Assembly: GCA_900554595.1 (NCBI GenBank)
Contig: USHZ01000132.1
Location: 1 to 5,490 of the forward strand
Reading direction: 5' to 3'
DNA: 5,490 bases
Source of the DNA: an uncultured Collinsella sp.
GTDB lineage: Bacteria; Actinomycetota; Coriobacteriia; Coriobacteriales; Coriobacteriaceae
Shown here: positions 1-5,490 of the stretch, in pieces
How the letters are laid out: each line of letters opens with the position of its first letter
How positions within the stretch are numbered: the stretch's first letter is position 1
Position numbers and translations under genes: made by a program
Notes under the pieces: model-generated
What the model was told of the DNA's origin: nothing
Seen by the model: the letters and a program-made list of their open reading frames with translations, nothing else
The model's database searches: none

Positions 1-135
1 GGCTTCTCCAACATGATGGGCGACCTCACCGCCAAGCCCGGCGGCCGTCGCGCCTATGCCGACAACTACCTTAAGAACAAGGGTGTCGAGCTCTGGTCCG
101 ATGAGTCCGGCGTCGCCAAGCCGACTGACCAGTAA
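1..135 (+). CDS. C-terminal end of an unidentified protein (5' truncated)
   Basis: Frame 1 is open from the first base and ends at a TAA at 133-135, giving 44 residues (GFSNMMGDLTAKPGGRR... ending SGVAKPTDQ). The piece is hydrophilic and has no membrane segment, so it looks like the tail of a soluble protein. Third positions are G/C-rich like the neighbouring genes, which supports real coding. I do not recognise the family. The 66-nt gap to the transporter holds no convincing terminator, so this gene is probably the upstream member of the same transcription unit and may encode another enzyme of the same pathway. That is inference from position only. Confidence 0.7.
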   Translation, partial: GFSNMMGDLTAKPGGRRAYADNYLKNKGVELWSDESGVAKPTDQ

Positions 136-147
136 ACCAACCTGACA

Positions 148-178
148 GGGAGGTCCCGCGGACACGCCCGCTCCTCCC
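148..178 (+). other. Imperfect GC-rich hairpin in the spacer before the transporter
   Basis: GGGAGG (148-153) pairs with CCTCCC (173-178) and GCGG (158-161) pairs with CCGC (168-171), leaving a 6-nt loop and an asymmetric internal bulge. No T-run follows, so it is not a convincing intrinsic terminator. It could cause pausing, protect an mRNA end, or occur by chance in GC-rich sequence. Transcription probably reads through it into the transporter gene. Confidence 0.3.
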
Positions 179-201
179 CCGTATCGATTAGAAAGAGTCC
201 A

Positions 202-1458
202 ATGGCTTCCACCAACTCCAACAAGGGTCGCGCCGTCGTGCTTTCCGCCGCGTGCGTCACCATGTTCTTTATCAGCTCCATCGCGCTGTATTCCGTCGTG
301 AGCAAGAACCTGCTCGCCGTCTACCCCGAGTGGTCGAGCGCCCTTACCTGGGCTTTCCCCGTCTTCCAGACCATCATGGCCGTGACGGGCATCTTCGCCG
401 GCCGCATCTCCGATAAGATCGGCCCGCGCAACGTCGTAATCGCCGCCGCCGTGTGCTACGGCGTGGGCTGGTTCATGTCCGGCACCGTCACCGAGCCGTG
501 GCAGTTCTACCTGTGGTTCTCGCTCGTCGCCGCCGTCGGCAACGGTCTGGGCTACAACCCGGCGCTCACCACCGGCCAAAAGTGGTTCATCGACAAGAAG
601 GGCCTCGCCTCCGGCATCACCCTGGCCGCCTCGACCGCCGGCCCCGCTGTGCTGTCCCCAGTGCTCGCCTCGCTGCTCATCCCGAGCCTTGGCATCTTTG
701 GCGCCCTCAGGGCACTCGGCGTCATCTTCTTTGTGACGATTGCCGCCTCCGCCCTGTTCCTGAAGGCCCCCGAGGCCGGCTGGCTGCCCGAGGGCTTCGA
801 GGCCCCCAAGGGCGGCGCACACGCCGGCACCTTCGGTGACCTCACCCCGGGCGAGATGGTCAAGACCCCGCGCTTCTGGGTCCTCATCGTCACCTTCGCC
901 TTTGCCGCCACCGCGGGCACCCTGCTCGTGGGCAAGGTTGCCTCCATCGCCGCCGTCCAGCTCTTCGCCGACCCCACGAGCGCCGCGGCCGTCGCCCTCG
1001 GCGGCGTGGTCGTCTCCGCCAACACCTGCGCCAACCTGGTCGGCCGCCTGTCCTTTGGCCAAATCATCGACAAGCTCGGCGCCTACAAGTCGCTGCTCAT
1101 CAGCCTTGTCGTCACCATCGTCGCGCTCGTCATCATGTCGATGAGCTTTACGCAGAGCATGTTCTTTGTGGCGCTCGCCCTGCTCGGCTTTAGCTTTGGC
1201 GCCCTGCTCGTCATCTACCCGCCGCTCACCGGTGGCGCCTTTGGCACCAGCAACATCGGCGTCAACTACGGCATCATGTTTTTGGGTTACGCCGCCTCCA
1301 CCTGGATCAGCCAGCCCATCACCGCCGTGCTGTATCACGCCGAGGCCGGCAGCGCCGCCTACCAGCAGTCCTTCTACGGCGCCATTGTGATCGCCGCCAT
1401 CGCCGTCGTGCTCACCGTCTACATGATGGTCTCCGACAGCAAGAAGAAATCCGCCTAG
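202..1458 (+). CDS. MFS transporter, OFA (oxalate/formate antiporter) family
   Basis: This 418-residue inner-membrane protein has the usual length and about 12 hydrophobic segments (roughly 12-32, 48-68, 78-94, 102-120, 135-162, 166-188, 223-245, 262-285, 296-314, 318-340, 352-375 and 390-411). An MFS loop 2-3 motif, GRISDKIGPR, sits at 67-76, and its second-half counterpart, GRLSFGQIIDKLG, at 281-293. OFA-type signatures are YPEWSSALTW (41-50), GYNPALTTGQKWF with DKKGLASG (117-138), and TPGEMVKTPRFW (215-226) opening the second half. Characterised OFA members move small carboxylates. The two positive charges that OxlT uses for oxalate (Arg in helix 8, Lys in helix 11) seem absent, so oxalate is unlikely. 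The start ATG is preceded by only a weak purine stretch (GAAAGAG, 191-197). The oxidoreductase follows 71 nt downstream and probably acts on the imported substrate. Confidence 0.9.
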   Translation: MASTNSNKGRAVVLSAACVTMFFISSIALYSVVSKNLLAVYPEWSSALTWAFPVFQTIMAVTGIFAGRISDKIGPRNVVIAAAVCYGVGWFMSGTVTEPWQFYLWFSLVAAVGNGLGYNPALTTGQKWFIDKKGLASGITLAASTAGPAVLSPVLASLLIPSLGIFGALRALGVIFFVTIAASALFLKAPEAGWLPEGFEAPKGGAHAGTFGDLTPGEMVKTPRFWVLIVTFAFAATAGTLLVGKVASIAAVQLFADPTSAAAVALGGVVVSANTCANLVGRLSFGQIIDKLGAYKSLLISLVVTIVALVIMSMSFTQSMFFVALALLGFSFGALLVIYPPLTGGAFGTSNIGVNYGIMFLGYAASTWISQPITAVLYHAEAGSAAYQQSFYGAIVIAAIAVVLTVYMMVSDSKKKSA

Positions 1459-1466
1459 TTTTACCG

Positions 1467-1499
1467 ATGTGACATGAGGGGCTGTCCCTCATGTCACAT
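1467..1499. repeat. Perfect intercistronic palindrome (14-bp arms, 5-nt loop)
   Basis: Bases 1467-1480 (ATGTGACATGAGGG) are exactly complementary to 1486-1499, around the loop GCTGT. Only one T follows the stem before CCG, so it lacks the T-tract of an intrinsic terminator. It lies 8 nt after the transporter stop and 19 nt before the ribosome site of the next gene. Possible roles are a processing or stabilising hairpin that sets the expression ratio of the two genes, a dispersed REP-like repeat, or a dyad operator. The sequence alone does not decide. Confidence 0.8.
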
Positions 1500-1518
1500 T
1501 CCGTCAGCCACCAGTATT

Positions 1519-1524
1519 AAGGAG
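1519..1524 (+). promoter_or_regulatory. Ribosome binding site of the oxidoreductase gene
   Basis: AAGGAG ends 5 nt before the ATG at 1530. It is much stronger than the site in front of the transporter, so the dehydrogenase may be translated more efficiently than the permease. Confidence 0.8.
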
Positions 1525-1529
1525 TCGAA

Positions 1530-2570
1530 ATGTCTGAGCTCAACCCCGTCCGCATTGCCGTTATCGGCGCCGGCGCCATGGGCCGCAACCACATCCGCTT
1601 TGTCACCGAGGAGCCCGAGGCCGAGCTCGTCGCCATCGCCGACGCCTTTGAGGGCGCCCGCGCCACGGCCGAGGCCGCCGGCGTGCCGTTTTACACCGAT
1701 CCCGCCCAGATGATGGACGAGGTCAAGCCCGAGGCCGTCATCATCGCCACCCCCAACGACCTGCACCTGGGCGTTGCCCGCGAGGCCATCAAGCGCAACA
1801 TCGTGCCGTTGGTCGAAAAGCCGATCTCCAACGATCTCGAGGATGCCCAGGCCTTTGCTGCCGAGGCCGAGACCGCCGGCGTGCCCGTGCTCGTGGGTCA
1901 GCACCGTCGCCACAACCCCTTCGTCAACAAGGCCAAGAAGATCATCGAGTCCGGAGAGTTGGGCAAGCTCACCGTGTCGAGCTTCCACTACATGATCTAT
2001 AAGAATGACGAGTACTTTGATGTCGAGTGGCGCCGCAAGAAGGGTGCCGGCCCGATCCTGGTCAACCTGGTGCACGACGTCGACCTGCTCCGCTACCTGC
2101 TGGGCGAGCCCGTTGCCGTCCAGGGTATGCAGTCCAGCGCCGCCCGCGGTTTTGAGACCGAGGACTCCGCCGTGGTCAACGTCCGTTTTGCCGACGGCGC
2201 GCTCGCGAGCATGACCATCTCCGACGCCACCGCCAGCCCTTGGAACTGGGAGGCAACCGCTCGCGAGGATCCGCAGTACCGCCCCTTTGACGCCGACGCC
2301 TACTTTATCGGCGGAACCTTGGGCGCTCTGTCGCTGCCCCGCCTGCATCAGTTCTCCTACGACGGCGCCTCCAACTGGCACAAGCCGCTGCAGATGGAGA
2401 TTCCGGCCGTCGACCCGGCGCTGCCGCACAAGATGCAGCTCAAGCACTTTGTGAAGGTCGTTCGTCGCGAGGTCGAGCCCGTCGTGACCCCCGCCGACAA
2501 CGTTAAGACGCTCACACTTCTCAACGCCATCAAGGAGGCCGCCGAGACCGGCCAGGTCGTCGAGCTGTAA
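1530..2570 (+). CDS. Gfo/Idh/MocA family NAD(P)-dependent oxidoreductase
   Basis: This is a complete 346-residue cytoplasmic enzyme, typical in length for the family. The N-terminal Rossmann domain (about 6-122) opens with VRIAVIGAGAMGRNH, whose glycine motif GAGAMG (13-18) binds the dinucleotide. D38 at the end of the second strand (AIAD) favours NAD(H). IIATPNDLH (71-79) and VEKPIS (95-100) are family signatures, and K97 of EKP is the usual catalytic lysine. The C-terminal alpha/beta domain (about 123-346) carries GPILVNLVHDVDLLRYL (174-190); H182 is the expected active-site histidine and D185 is conserved. The family oxidises or reduces sugars, inositols, sugar acids and related polyols. 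The substrate here is unknown. It follows an OFA transporter and precedes a terminator, so it is probably the last gene of a small catabolic unit. The start is fixed by a good AAGGAG. Confidence 0.93.
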   Translation: MSELNPVRIAVIGAGAMGRNHIRFVTEEPEAELVAIADAFEGARATAEAAGVPFYTDPAQMMDEVKPEAVIIATPNDLHLGVAREAIKRNIVPLVEKPISNDLEDAQAFAAEAETAGVPVLVGQHRRHNPFVNKAKKIIESGELGKLTVSSFHYMIYKNDEYFDVEWRRKKGAGPILVNLVHDVDLLRYLLGEPVAVQGMQSSAARGFETEDSAVVNVRFADGALASMTISDATASPWNWEATAREDPQYRPFDADAYFIGGTLGALSLPRLHQFSYDGASNWHKPLQMEIPAVDPALPHKMQLKHFVKVVRREVEPVVTPADNVKTLTLLNAIKEAAETGQVVEL

Positions 2571-2642
2571 TGCCTTAAGAGCGACCGCGGCAGAAACCCC
2601 ATGCCGAGTCCCTCGGTCCGCCACAAATAAGCCCCTCTTCTT

Positions 2643-2678
2643 TGCCCCGCGAGCAGCCTCATGCCCGCGGGGCATTTT
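2643..2678 (+). terminator. Intrinsic terminator after the oxidoreductase gene
   Basis: TGCCCCGCG (2643-2651) pairs perfectly with CGCGGGGCA (2666-2674) across a 14-nt loop, and TTTT follows at once (2675-2678). It lies 72 nt past the stop codon. It separates the transporter/oxidoreductase unit from tex. Confidence 0.85.
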
Positions 2679-2740
2679 GCTACGTTGCCAATGATTTTTC
2701 TGGAGCGGGGGACTTCTTGCACCTTAGCTTGATTCGTTCG

Positions 2741-2898
2741 CCACGAAATGTGCCTATCTACTACGTTTAACCGATCGCCCTCAACCATGCCAAATTTCGC
2801 GGAATAAAAACCGCAGGTAGACGGGTTGCGTATTTTCGGAAAACTGGGGGATGGTCGACCCATACGGGTTAAACGTAGTAGATAGGCCGCTTTCGTGG
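2741..2898. repeat. 158-bp inverted-repeat element (8 + 21 bp arms), MITE-like or structured-RNA candidate
   Basis: Bases 2752-2772 are perfectly complementary to 2867-2887 (21 bp). After an internal loop of 3 nt on each side, CCACGAAA (2741-2748) pairs with TTTCGTGG (2891-2898). The 94-nt interior can fold further: 2781-2788 with 2851-2858 (7 of 8 pairs), GCGG 2799-2802 with CCGC 2811-2814, and TTTT 2833-2836 with AAAA 2840-2843. No open frame with coding character lies inside. No clear target-site duplication flanks it. If transcribed with tex it would be a large leader structure; if a DNA element, the arms would be terminal inverted repeats. A perfect 21-bp match across 94 nt is far beyond chance. 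Confidence 0.85.
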
Positions 2899-2980
2899 TT
2901 CCGCGCCAAAACAGTCTTTTTTGGGCGAAGTGGCAGGTGGTATCCTTGGTAGCCTTGTGCTGCAAACGCACCTCAAACGC

Positions 2981-2986
2981 AAGGAG
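2981..2986 (+). promoter_or_regulatory. Ribosome binding site that fixes the tex start
   Basis: AAGGAG ends 4 nt before the ATG at 2991. It decides the start in favour of this ATG over an in-frame GTG at 2895, which lies inside the inverted-repeat arm and has no comparable site. Confidence 0.8.
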
Positions 2987-2990
2987 TCTC

Positions 2991-5138
2991 ATGGATCTTA
3001 TCGCCCAGCTCGCCCACGAGCTCAACCTTAAGGCCGCCAACGTCGAGGCAGCCGTCAAGCTCATCGACGAGGGCAACACCATCCCCTTTATCTCGCGCTA
3101 TCGCAAGGAAGCCACGGGCGGCATGGACGATGTCGCCCTGCGCGCGCTCGACGAGCGCCTGTCTTACCTGCGCAATCTTGAGCAGCGCAAAGAGGACGTC
3201 ATCCTGCTCATCGACGCCCAGGGCAAACTCACGCCCGAGCTCGAGCAGCAGATTCGCGAAGCCACACAGCTCCAGCGCGTCGAGGACCTCTACAAGCCCT
3301 ACCGCAAAAAGCGCATGACCCGCGCGCAGAAGGCCCGCGAGGCAGGCCTGGAGCCGCTCGCCAACATGATCATCATGCAGGCCTCGGCCAAGGGCAGCGC
3401 ACTCGACGCCGCCGCGGCATACGTCAACGAGGAGGCCGGCTTCGACACGCCCGAGAAGGCGCTCGCCGGCGCCGCCGACATCGTGGCCGAGACGGTGGCC
3501 GAGGACCCCGAGAACGTCGCTGACCTGCGCGCCTTTACGCAAAACACCGCCGACATCGTCGTCGAGGCCACCGACCCCACCGAGAAGACTCCCTACGAGC
3601 CCTACTACAACTTTGACGAGCCGTTGCGCCGTATACCCAACCACCGCGTGTTGGCTATCGACCGCGGTGAGCGCGAGGGCAAGCTCCACGTGCGCGTGAA
3701 CGTCGACGGCGCCGCTGCCACGGCGCGCCTCGGCAGCCGCTGGCCCCGACGCCAGGGCGTGTTTGCTCCCATCTTCGATGCCGCCATCGCCGACGGTTAC
3801 AAGCGCCTCATGGCCCCCTCGCTGGAGCGCGAGGCCCGCGCCAAGCTCACCGTTCGCGCGCAGACCGAGGCCATCAATGTCTTTGCCAAGAATCTCGAGG
3901 GCTTGCTCTCGGCGCGCCCCGTGCGCGGCGCCCGCGTGCTCGCGCTCGATCCGGGCTACCGCACCGGCTGCAAGGTCGCCGTCATGGACGAGACCGGCAA
4001 GCTGCTCGACCACGGCGTGGTCTACCCCACCAAGCCGCGCCACGACGTCGCCGGCACCAAGCGTGAGCTCGCCCGCCTCGTCAAGAAGGACAGCGTCAAC
4101 ACCATCGTCATCGGCAACGGCACCGCCAGCCGCGAGACCGAGGAAGTCGTCTCGGAGTTCATTGCCGAGCAGGCGCCCGGGCTGCGATACACCATCGTCA
4201 ACGAGGCCGGCGCGTCGGTGTACTCCGCTTCCGAGCTCGCAAGCCAGGAGTATCCCGACCTGGATGTCACCGTGCGTGGCGCCATGAGCCTGGGCCGCCG
4301 CCTGCAAGACCCGCTGGCAGAGCTCGTCAAGATTCCGCCCCAGTCCATCGGCGTAGGCCAGTACCAGCACGACCTTGACCAGGCTGAGCTTTCGCGCACC
4401 CTGGGACACGTGGTGGAGGACGTCGTCAACCGCGTGGGCGTCGACGTCAATACCGCAAGCGCGAGCCTGCTGGGATACGTATCGGGCATCACGCCAAGCG
4501 TGGCCAAGAACATCGTGGCCTACCGCGAGGAAAACGGCGCCTTTACCGATCGCCGCCAGCTTAGGAAAGTCCCCAAGCTGGGACCCAAGGCATATCTCAA
4601 CGCCGCAGGCTTCCTGCGCATCAACGGCGGCAAGAACCCGCTCGACGCGACAAGCGTCCACCCCGAAAGCTACGAGGTGGCCACGTCCGTCCTGGAGCGC
4701 GCCGGCGTTCAAGCCAGCGAGCTCAGCCGCGGCGGCGTGCCCGACATCGAGCGCCGCCTGGGCAGCATCTCGGCGCTGGCAAGCGACCTGGACTGCGGCA
4801 CCCTCACGCTCATCGACATTGTCAACGAGCTCAAGAAGCCCGGCCGCGACCCGCGCGACGACGCACCCGAGGTGGTCTTTAGCCGCTCGGCGCTTTCCAT
4901 CGACGACCTGGAACCCGGCATGGAACTCAAGGGCACGGTGCGCAACGTCGTCGACTTTGGCGCCTTCGTCGACGTGGGCGTGCACCAGGACGGCCTCGTG
5001 CACATCTCCAAGCTGGCCAACCGCTTCGTCAAGCACCCGAGCGATGTGGTGCGCGTCGGCGACACGGTCAAGGTATGGGTCGAAAAGGTCGATCGCGACC
5101 GCAAGAAGATCTCCCTCACCATGGTGCAGGGGAAATAA
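2991..5138 (+). CDS. tex: Tex family S1 RNA-binding transcription accessory protein
   Basis: This complete 715-residue cytoplasmic protein falls within the family's usual length. Starting at the ATG gives MDLIAQLAHELNL, a normal Tex N-terminus. Domains in order are: an N-terminal helical/HTH-like Tex region (about 1-200) with IPFISRYRKEATGGMD at 31-46; a YqgF/RNase H-like domain (about 315-440) with ALDPGYRTGCKVAVMD at 318-333, including D320; the conserved VNEAGASVYSAS (403-414) and GVGQYQHD (454-461); helix-hairpin-helix repeats (about 475-550) with VNTASASLLGYVSGI (486-500) and AGFLRI (539-544); and a C-terminal S1 domain (about 643-712) with FGAFVDVGVHQDGLVHIS. Tex binds nucleic acid and associates with the transcription machinery; its exact role varies between species. 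The gene is alone between two palindrome-rich spacers, so it is probably monocistronic. All domains are intact and I see no frameshift. Confidence 0.97.
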   Translation: MDLIAQLAHELNLKAANVEAAVKLIDEGNTIPFISRYRKEATGGMDDVALRALDERLSYLRNLEQRKEDVILLIDAQGKLTPELEQQIREATQLQRVEDLYKPYRKKRMTRAQKAREAGLEPLANMIIMQASAKGSALDAAAAYVNEEAGFDTPEKALAGAADIVAETVAEDPENVADLRAFTQNTADIVVEATDPTEKTPYEPYYNFDEPLRRIPNHRVLAIDRGEREGKLHVRVNVDGAAATARLGSRWPRRQGVFAPIFDAAIADGYKRLMAPSLEREARAKLTVRAQTEAINVFAKNLEGLLSARPVRGARVLALDPGYRTGCKVAVMDETGKLLDHGVVYPTKPRHDVAGTKRELARLVKKDSVNTIVIGNGTASRETEEVVSEFIAEQAPGLRYTIVNEAGASVYSASELASQEYPDLDVTVRGAMSLGRRLQDPLAELVKIPPQSIGVGQYQHDLDQAELSRTLGHVVEDVVNRVGVDVNTASASLLGYVSGITPSVAKNIVAYREENGAFTDRRQLRKVPKLGPKAYLNAAGFLRINGGKNPLDATSVHPESYEVATSVLERAGVQASELSRGGVPDIERRLGSISALASDLDCGTLTLIDIVNELKKPGRDPRDDAPEVVFSRSALSIDDLEPGMELKGTVRNVVDFGAFVDVGVHQDGLVHISKLANRFVKHPSDVVRVGDTVKVWVEKVDRDRKKISLTMVQGK

Positions 5139-5146
5139 ACCGCCAA

Positions 5147-5363
5147 AGCAAGGGTACCCCCTGTAACAGCGTGCAAAATCGCGAGTATTCTGCAATTTCC
5201 GCCGCTCCAAACGTCCCTCAGAGGCAATAAAGTCAAAACAGCCCCCGTTTTAGCGTCGTCAGAGCCAAAACGGGGGCTATTCCGTGCTTCGGTTAACTGG
5301 TAAAAGCCTTTACCTTGCTGAATACTCTCAATTTTGCACGGCGCAGGCGGGGGTACCTTTGCC
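5147..5363. repeat. 217-bp imperfect inverted-repeat element downstream of tex
   Basis: The 49-nt arm 5147-5195 is complementary to 5315-5363 at 37 of 49 positions, without gaps. Conservation is in blocks. Read from the inside outward on the + strand right arm they are TTGC-n-GAATACTC, ATTTTGCACG, then an unconserved 8-nt spacer, then GGGGGTACC and TTGC. The interior (5196-5314) contains the strong hairpin at 5240-5278 and a small perfect one (GGTAAA 5299-5304 with TTTACC 5309-5314, loop AGCC). No coding frame is credible inside. The left arm begins 8 nt after the tex stop. Block conservation with a variable spacer looks like two divergent copies of one motif, either terminal repeats of a small mobile element or two protein-binding sites. 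Confidence 0.75.
5240..5278. terminator. Strong hairpin, probable tex terminator, possibly bidirectional
   Basis: AGCCCCCGTTTT (5240-5251) pairs perfectly with AAAACGGGGGCT (5267-5278) across a 15-nt loop. On the + strand only ATTCC follows, a poor T-tract. On the - strand the stem is followed by TGTTTTGACTTTATT, a better tail. It lies 101 nt beyond the tex stop. It may therefore end tex imperfectly and also serve a convergent gene beyond the window's right edge, or be internal to the surrounding inverted-repeat element. Confidence 0.65.
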
Positions 5364-5419
5364 CACGGCAGGATATAGAAGCCAAGCGCCAACTTGCTGG
5401 CAAGCTCGTGTCGGCAGTT

Positions 5420-5485
5420 CCGGCCTTTCCTTTGCCTAGCGCGACCCTCGCGAAGCGCGTGAGCGATAGGGAAAGGAAAGGCCGG
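5420..5485. repeat. Long hairpin with pyrimidine/purine arms at the window edge
   Basis: Bases 5420-5438 pair with 5467-5485 at 18 of 19 positions; the single exception is G5434 opposite G5471. The left arm is CCGGCCTTTCCTTT and onward, the right arm its purine-rich complement. Inside, 5447-5452 can pair with 5458-5463 (6 bp with one G-T). It lies 57 nt beyond the inverted-repeat element downstream of tex. I see no coding frame through it. It could be a terminator, an attenuator, or one end of a repeat cut by the window. Confidence 0.7.
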
Positions 5486-5490
5486 GGCGA

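Larger units (their letters stand above)
2679..2990 (+). other. Non-coding spacer upstream of tex
   Basis: This 312-nt stretch holds no supportable gene. It is less GC-rich than the flanking genes and contains T-runs at 2692-2696 and 2917-2922. Its main content is the inverted-repeat element at 2741-2898. Downstream of that, CCAAAA (2906-2911) can pair with TTTTGG (2919-2924), and an 8-bp direct repeat CAAACGCA occurs twice (2963-2970 and 2974-2981). The tex promoter should lie here, but I cannot name a convincing -35/-10 pair. TATCCT at 2941-2946 is the only -10-like hexamer near a suitable distance, and its -35 partner is poor. Confidence 0.6.

Noticed and set aside
202..1458. Naming the transporter OxlT (oxalate:formate antiporter)
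   Set aside because: Only the family-level motifs match. The substrate-binding charges expected for OxlT are not evident, and no oxalate-degradation gene is in the window.
2583..2618. Possible hairpin just after the oxidoreductase stop (GACCG/CGGTC and CGGCA/TGCCG)
   Set aside because: Two 5-bp helices with a 7-nt one-sided bulge are weak in this GC-rich context, and a much better terminator follows at 2643.
1494..2675. A 393-codon open frame on the - strand opposite the oxidoreductase gene
   Set aside because: Same composition effect. The product is repetitive in G, L, V and D, shows no family motifs, and its reading start lies in the terminator region.
2963..2981. Direct repeat CAAACGCA twice before the tex ribosome site
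   Set aside because: Two 8-bp copies 11 nt apart are too short to separate from chance. Recorded only as part of the spacer.
2895..2990. Extension of tex by 32 residues to a GTG at 2895
   Set aside because: The extra residues (MVPRQNSLFW...) do not resemble a Tex N-terminus, the GTG lies within the palindrome arm, and the ATG at 2991 has AAGGAG at a usable distance.
2357..3082. A 241-codon - strand frame running through the inverted-repeat element
   Set aside because: It overlaps the ends of two real genes, crosses the terminator and both arms of the palindrome, and shows no domain or ribosome site. Such frames across repeats are often mis-annotated as hypothetical proteins.
2973..5210. A 745-codon open frame on the - strand, antisense to nearly all of tex
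   Set aside because: tex is unmistakable on the + strand. The antisense frame follows from the strong G/C third-position bias, which removes stop codons from the complementary frame. Its product is low-complexity (rich in V, G, A, L, D and H) with no recognisable domain.
4709..5392. A 227-codon - strand frame beginning at a TTG near 5392, as a possible convergent gene
   Set aside because: It starts in the non-coding palindromic region, runs through the hairpin and both repeat arms, and then overlaps tex antisense. There is no ribosome site, no domain and no coding-like composition outside tex.

Overview
The window looks like chromosomal DNA from a high-GC actinobacterium. The best guess is Coriobacteriia (Collinsella or a close relative). 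This rests on a strong G/C preference at third codon positions, AAGGAG-type ribosome sites, and the overall feel of the genes and spacers. It is an impression, not a proven placement. All identified genes lie on the + strand. I see no tRNA, rRNA, CRISPR array, transposase or phage gene.

Region 1 (1-2678) is a probable catabolic transcription unit. It starts with the last 44 codons of an unidentified gene (1-135). A 12-helix MFS transporter of the oxalate/formate antiporter (OFA) type follows (202-1458), then a Gfo/Idh/MocA-family NAD(P)-dependent oxidoreductase (1530-2570). The unit is closed by a good intrinsic terminator at 2643-2678. Transporter plus dehydrogenase suggests uptake and oxidation of a small carboxylate, sugar acid or polyol, but the substrate cannot be read from sequence. 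A perfect 14-bp-arm palindrome sits between these two genes.

Region 2 (2679-2990) is non-coding. It carries a striking 158-bp inverted-repeat element with arms of 8 + 21 bp that flank a loop able to fold further. It lies just upstream of tex.

Region 3 (2991-5138) is tex, a complete 715-residue S1-domain RNA-binding protein of the Tex/YdcI-like family. It has all expected domains and is a housekeeping gene unrelated to the catabolic unit.

Region 4 (5139-5490) is again non-coding. It holds a second, different inverted-repeat element of about 217 bp (49-nt arms, 37 of 49 positions complementary) with a strong hairpin near its centre. A third long hairpin with pyrimidine/purine arms (5420-5485) lies near the window edge.

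The genes are ordinary. The unusual content is in the spacers: four distinct long palindromic structures in 5.5 kb, two of them with the architecture of MITE-like or structured-RNA repeats. No new protein system is visible.
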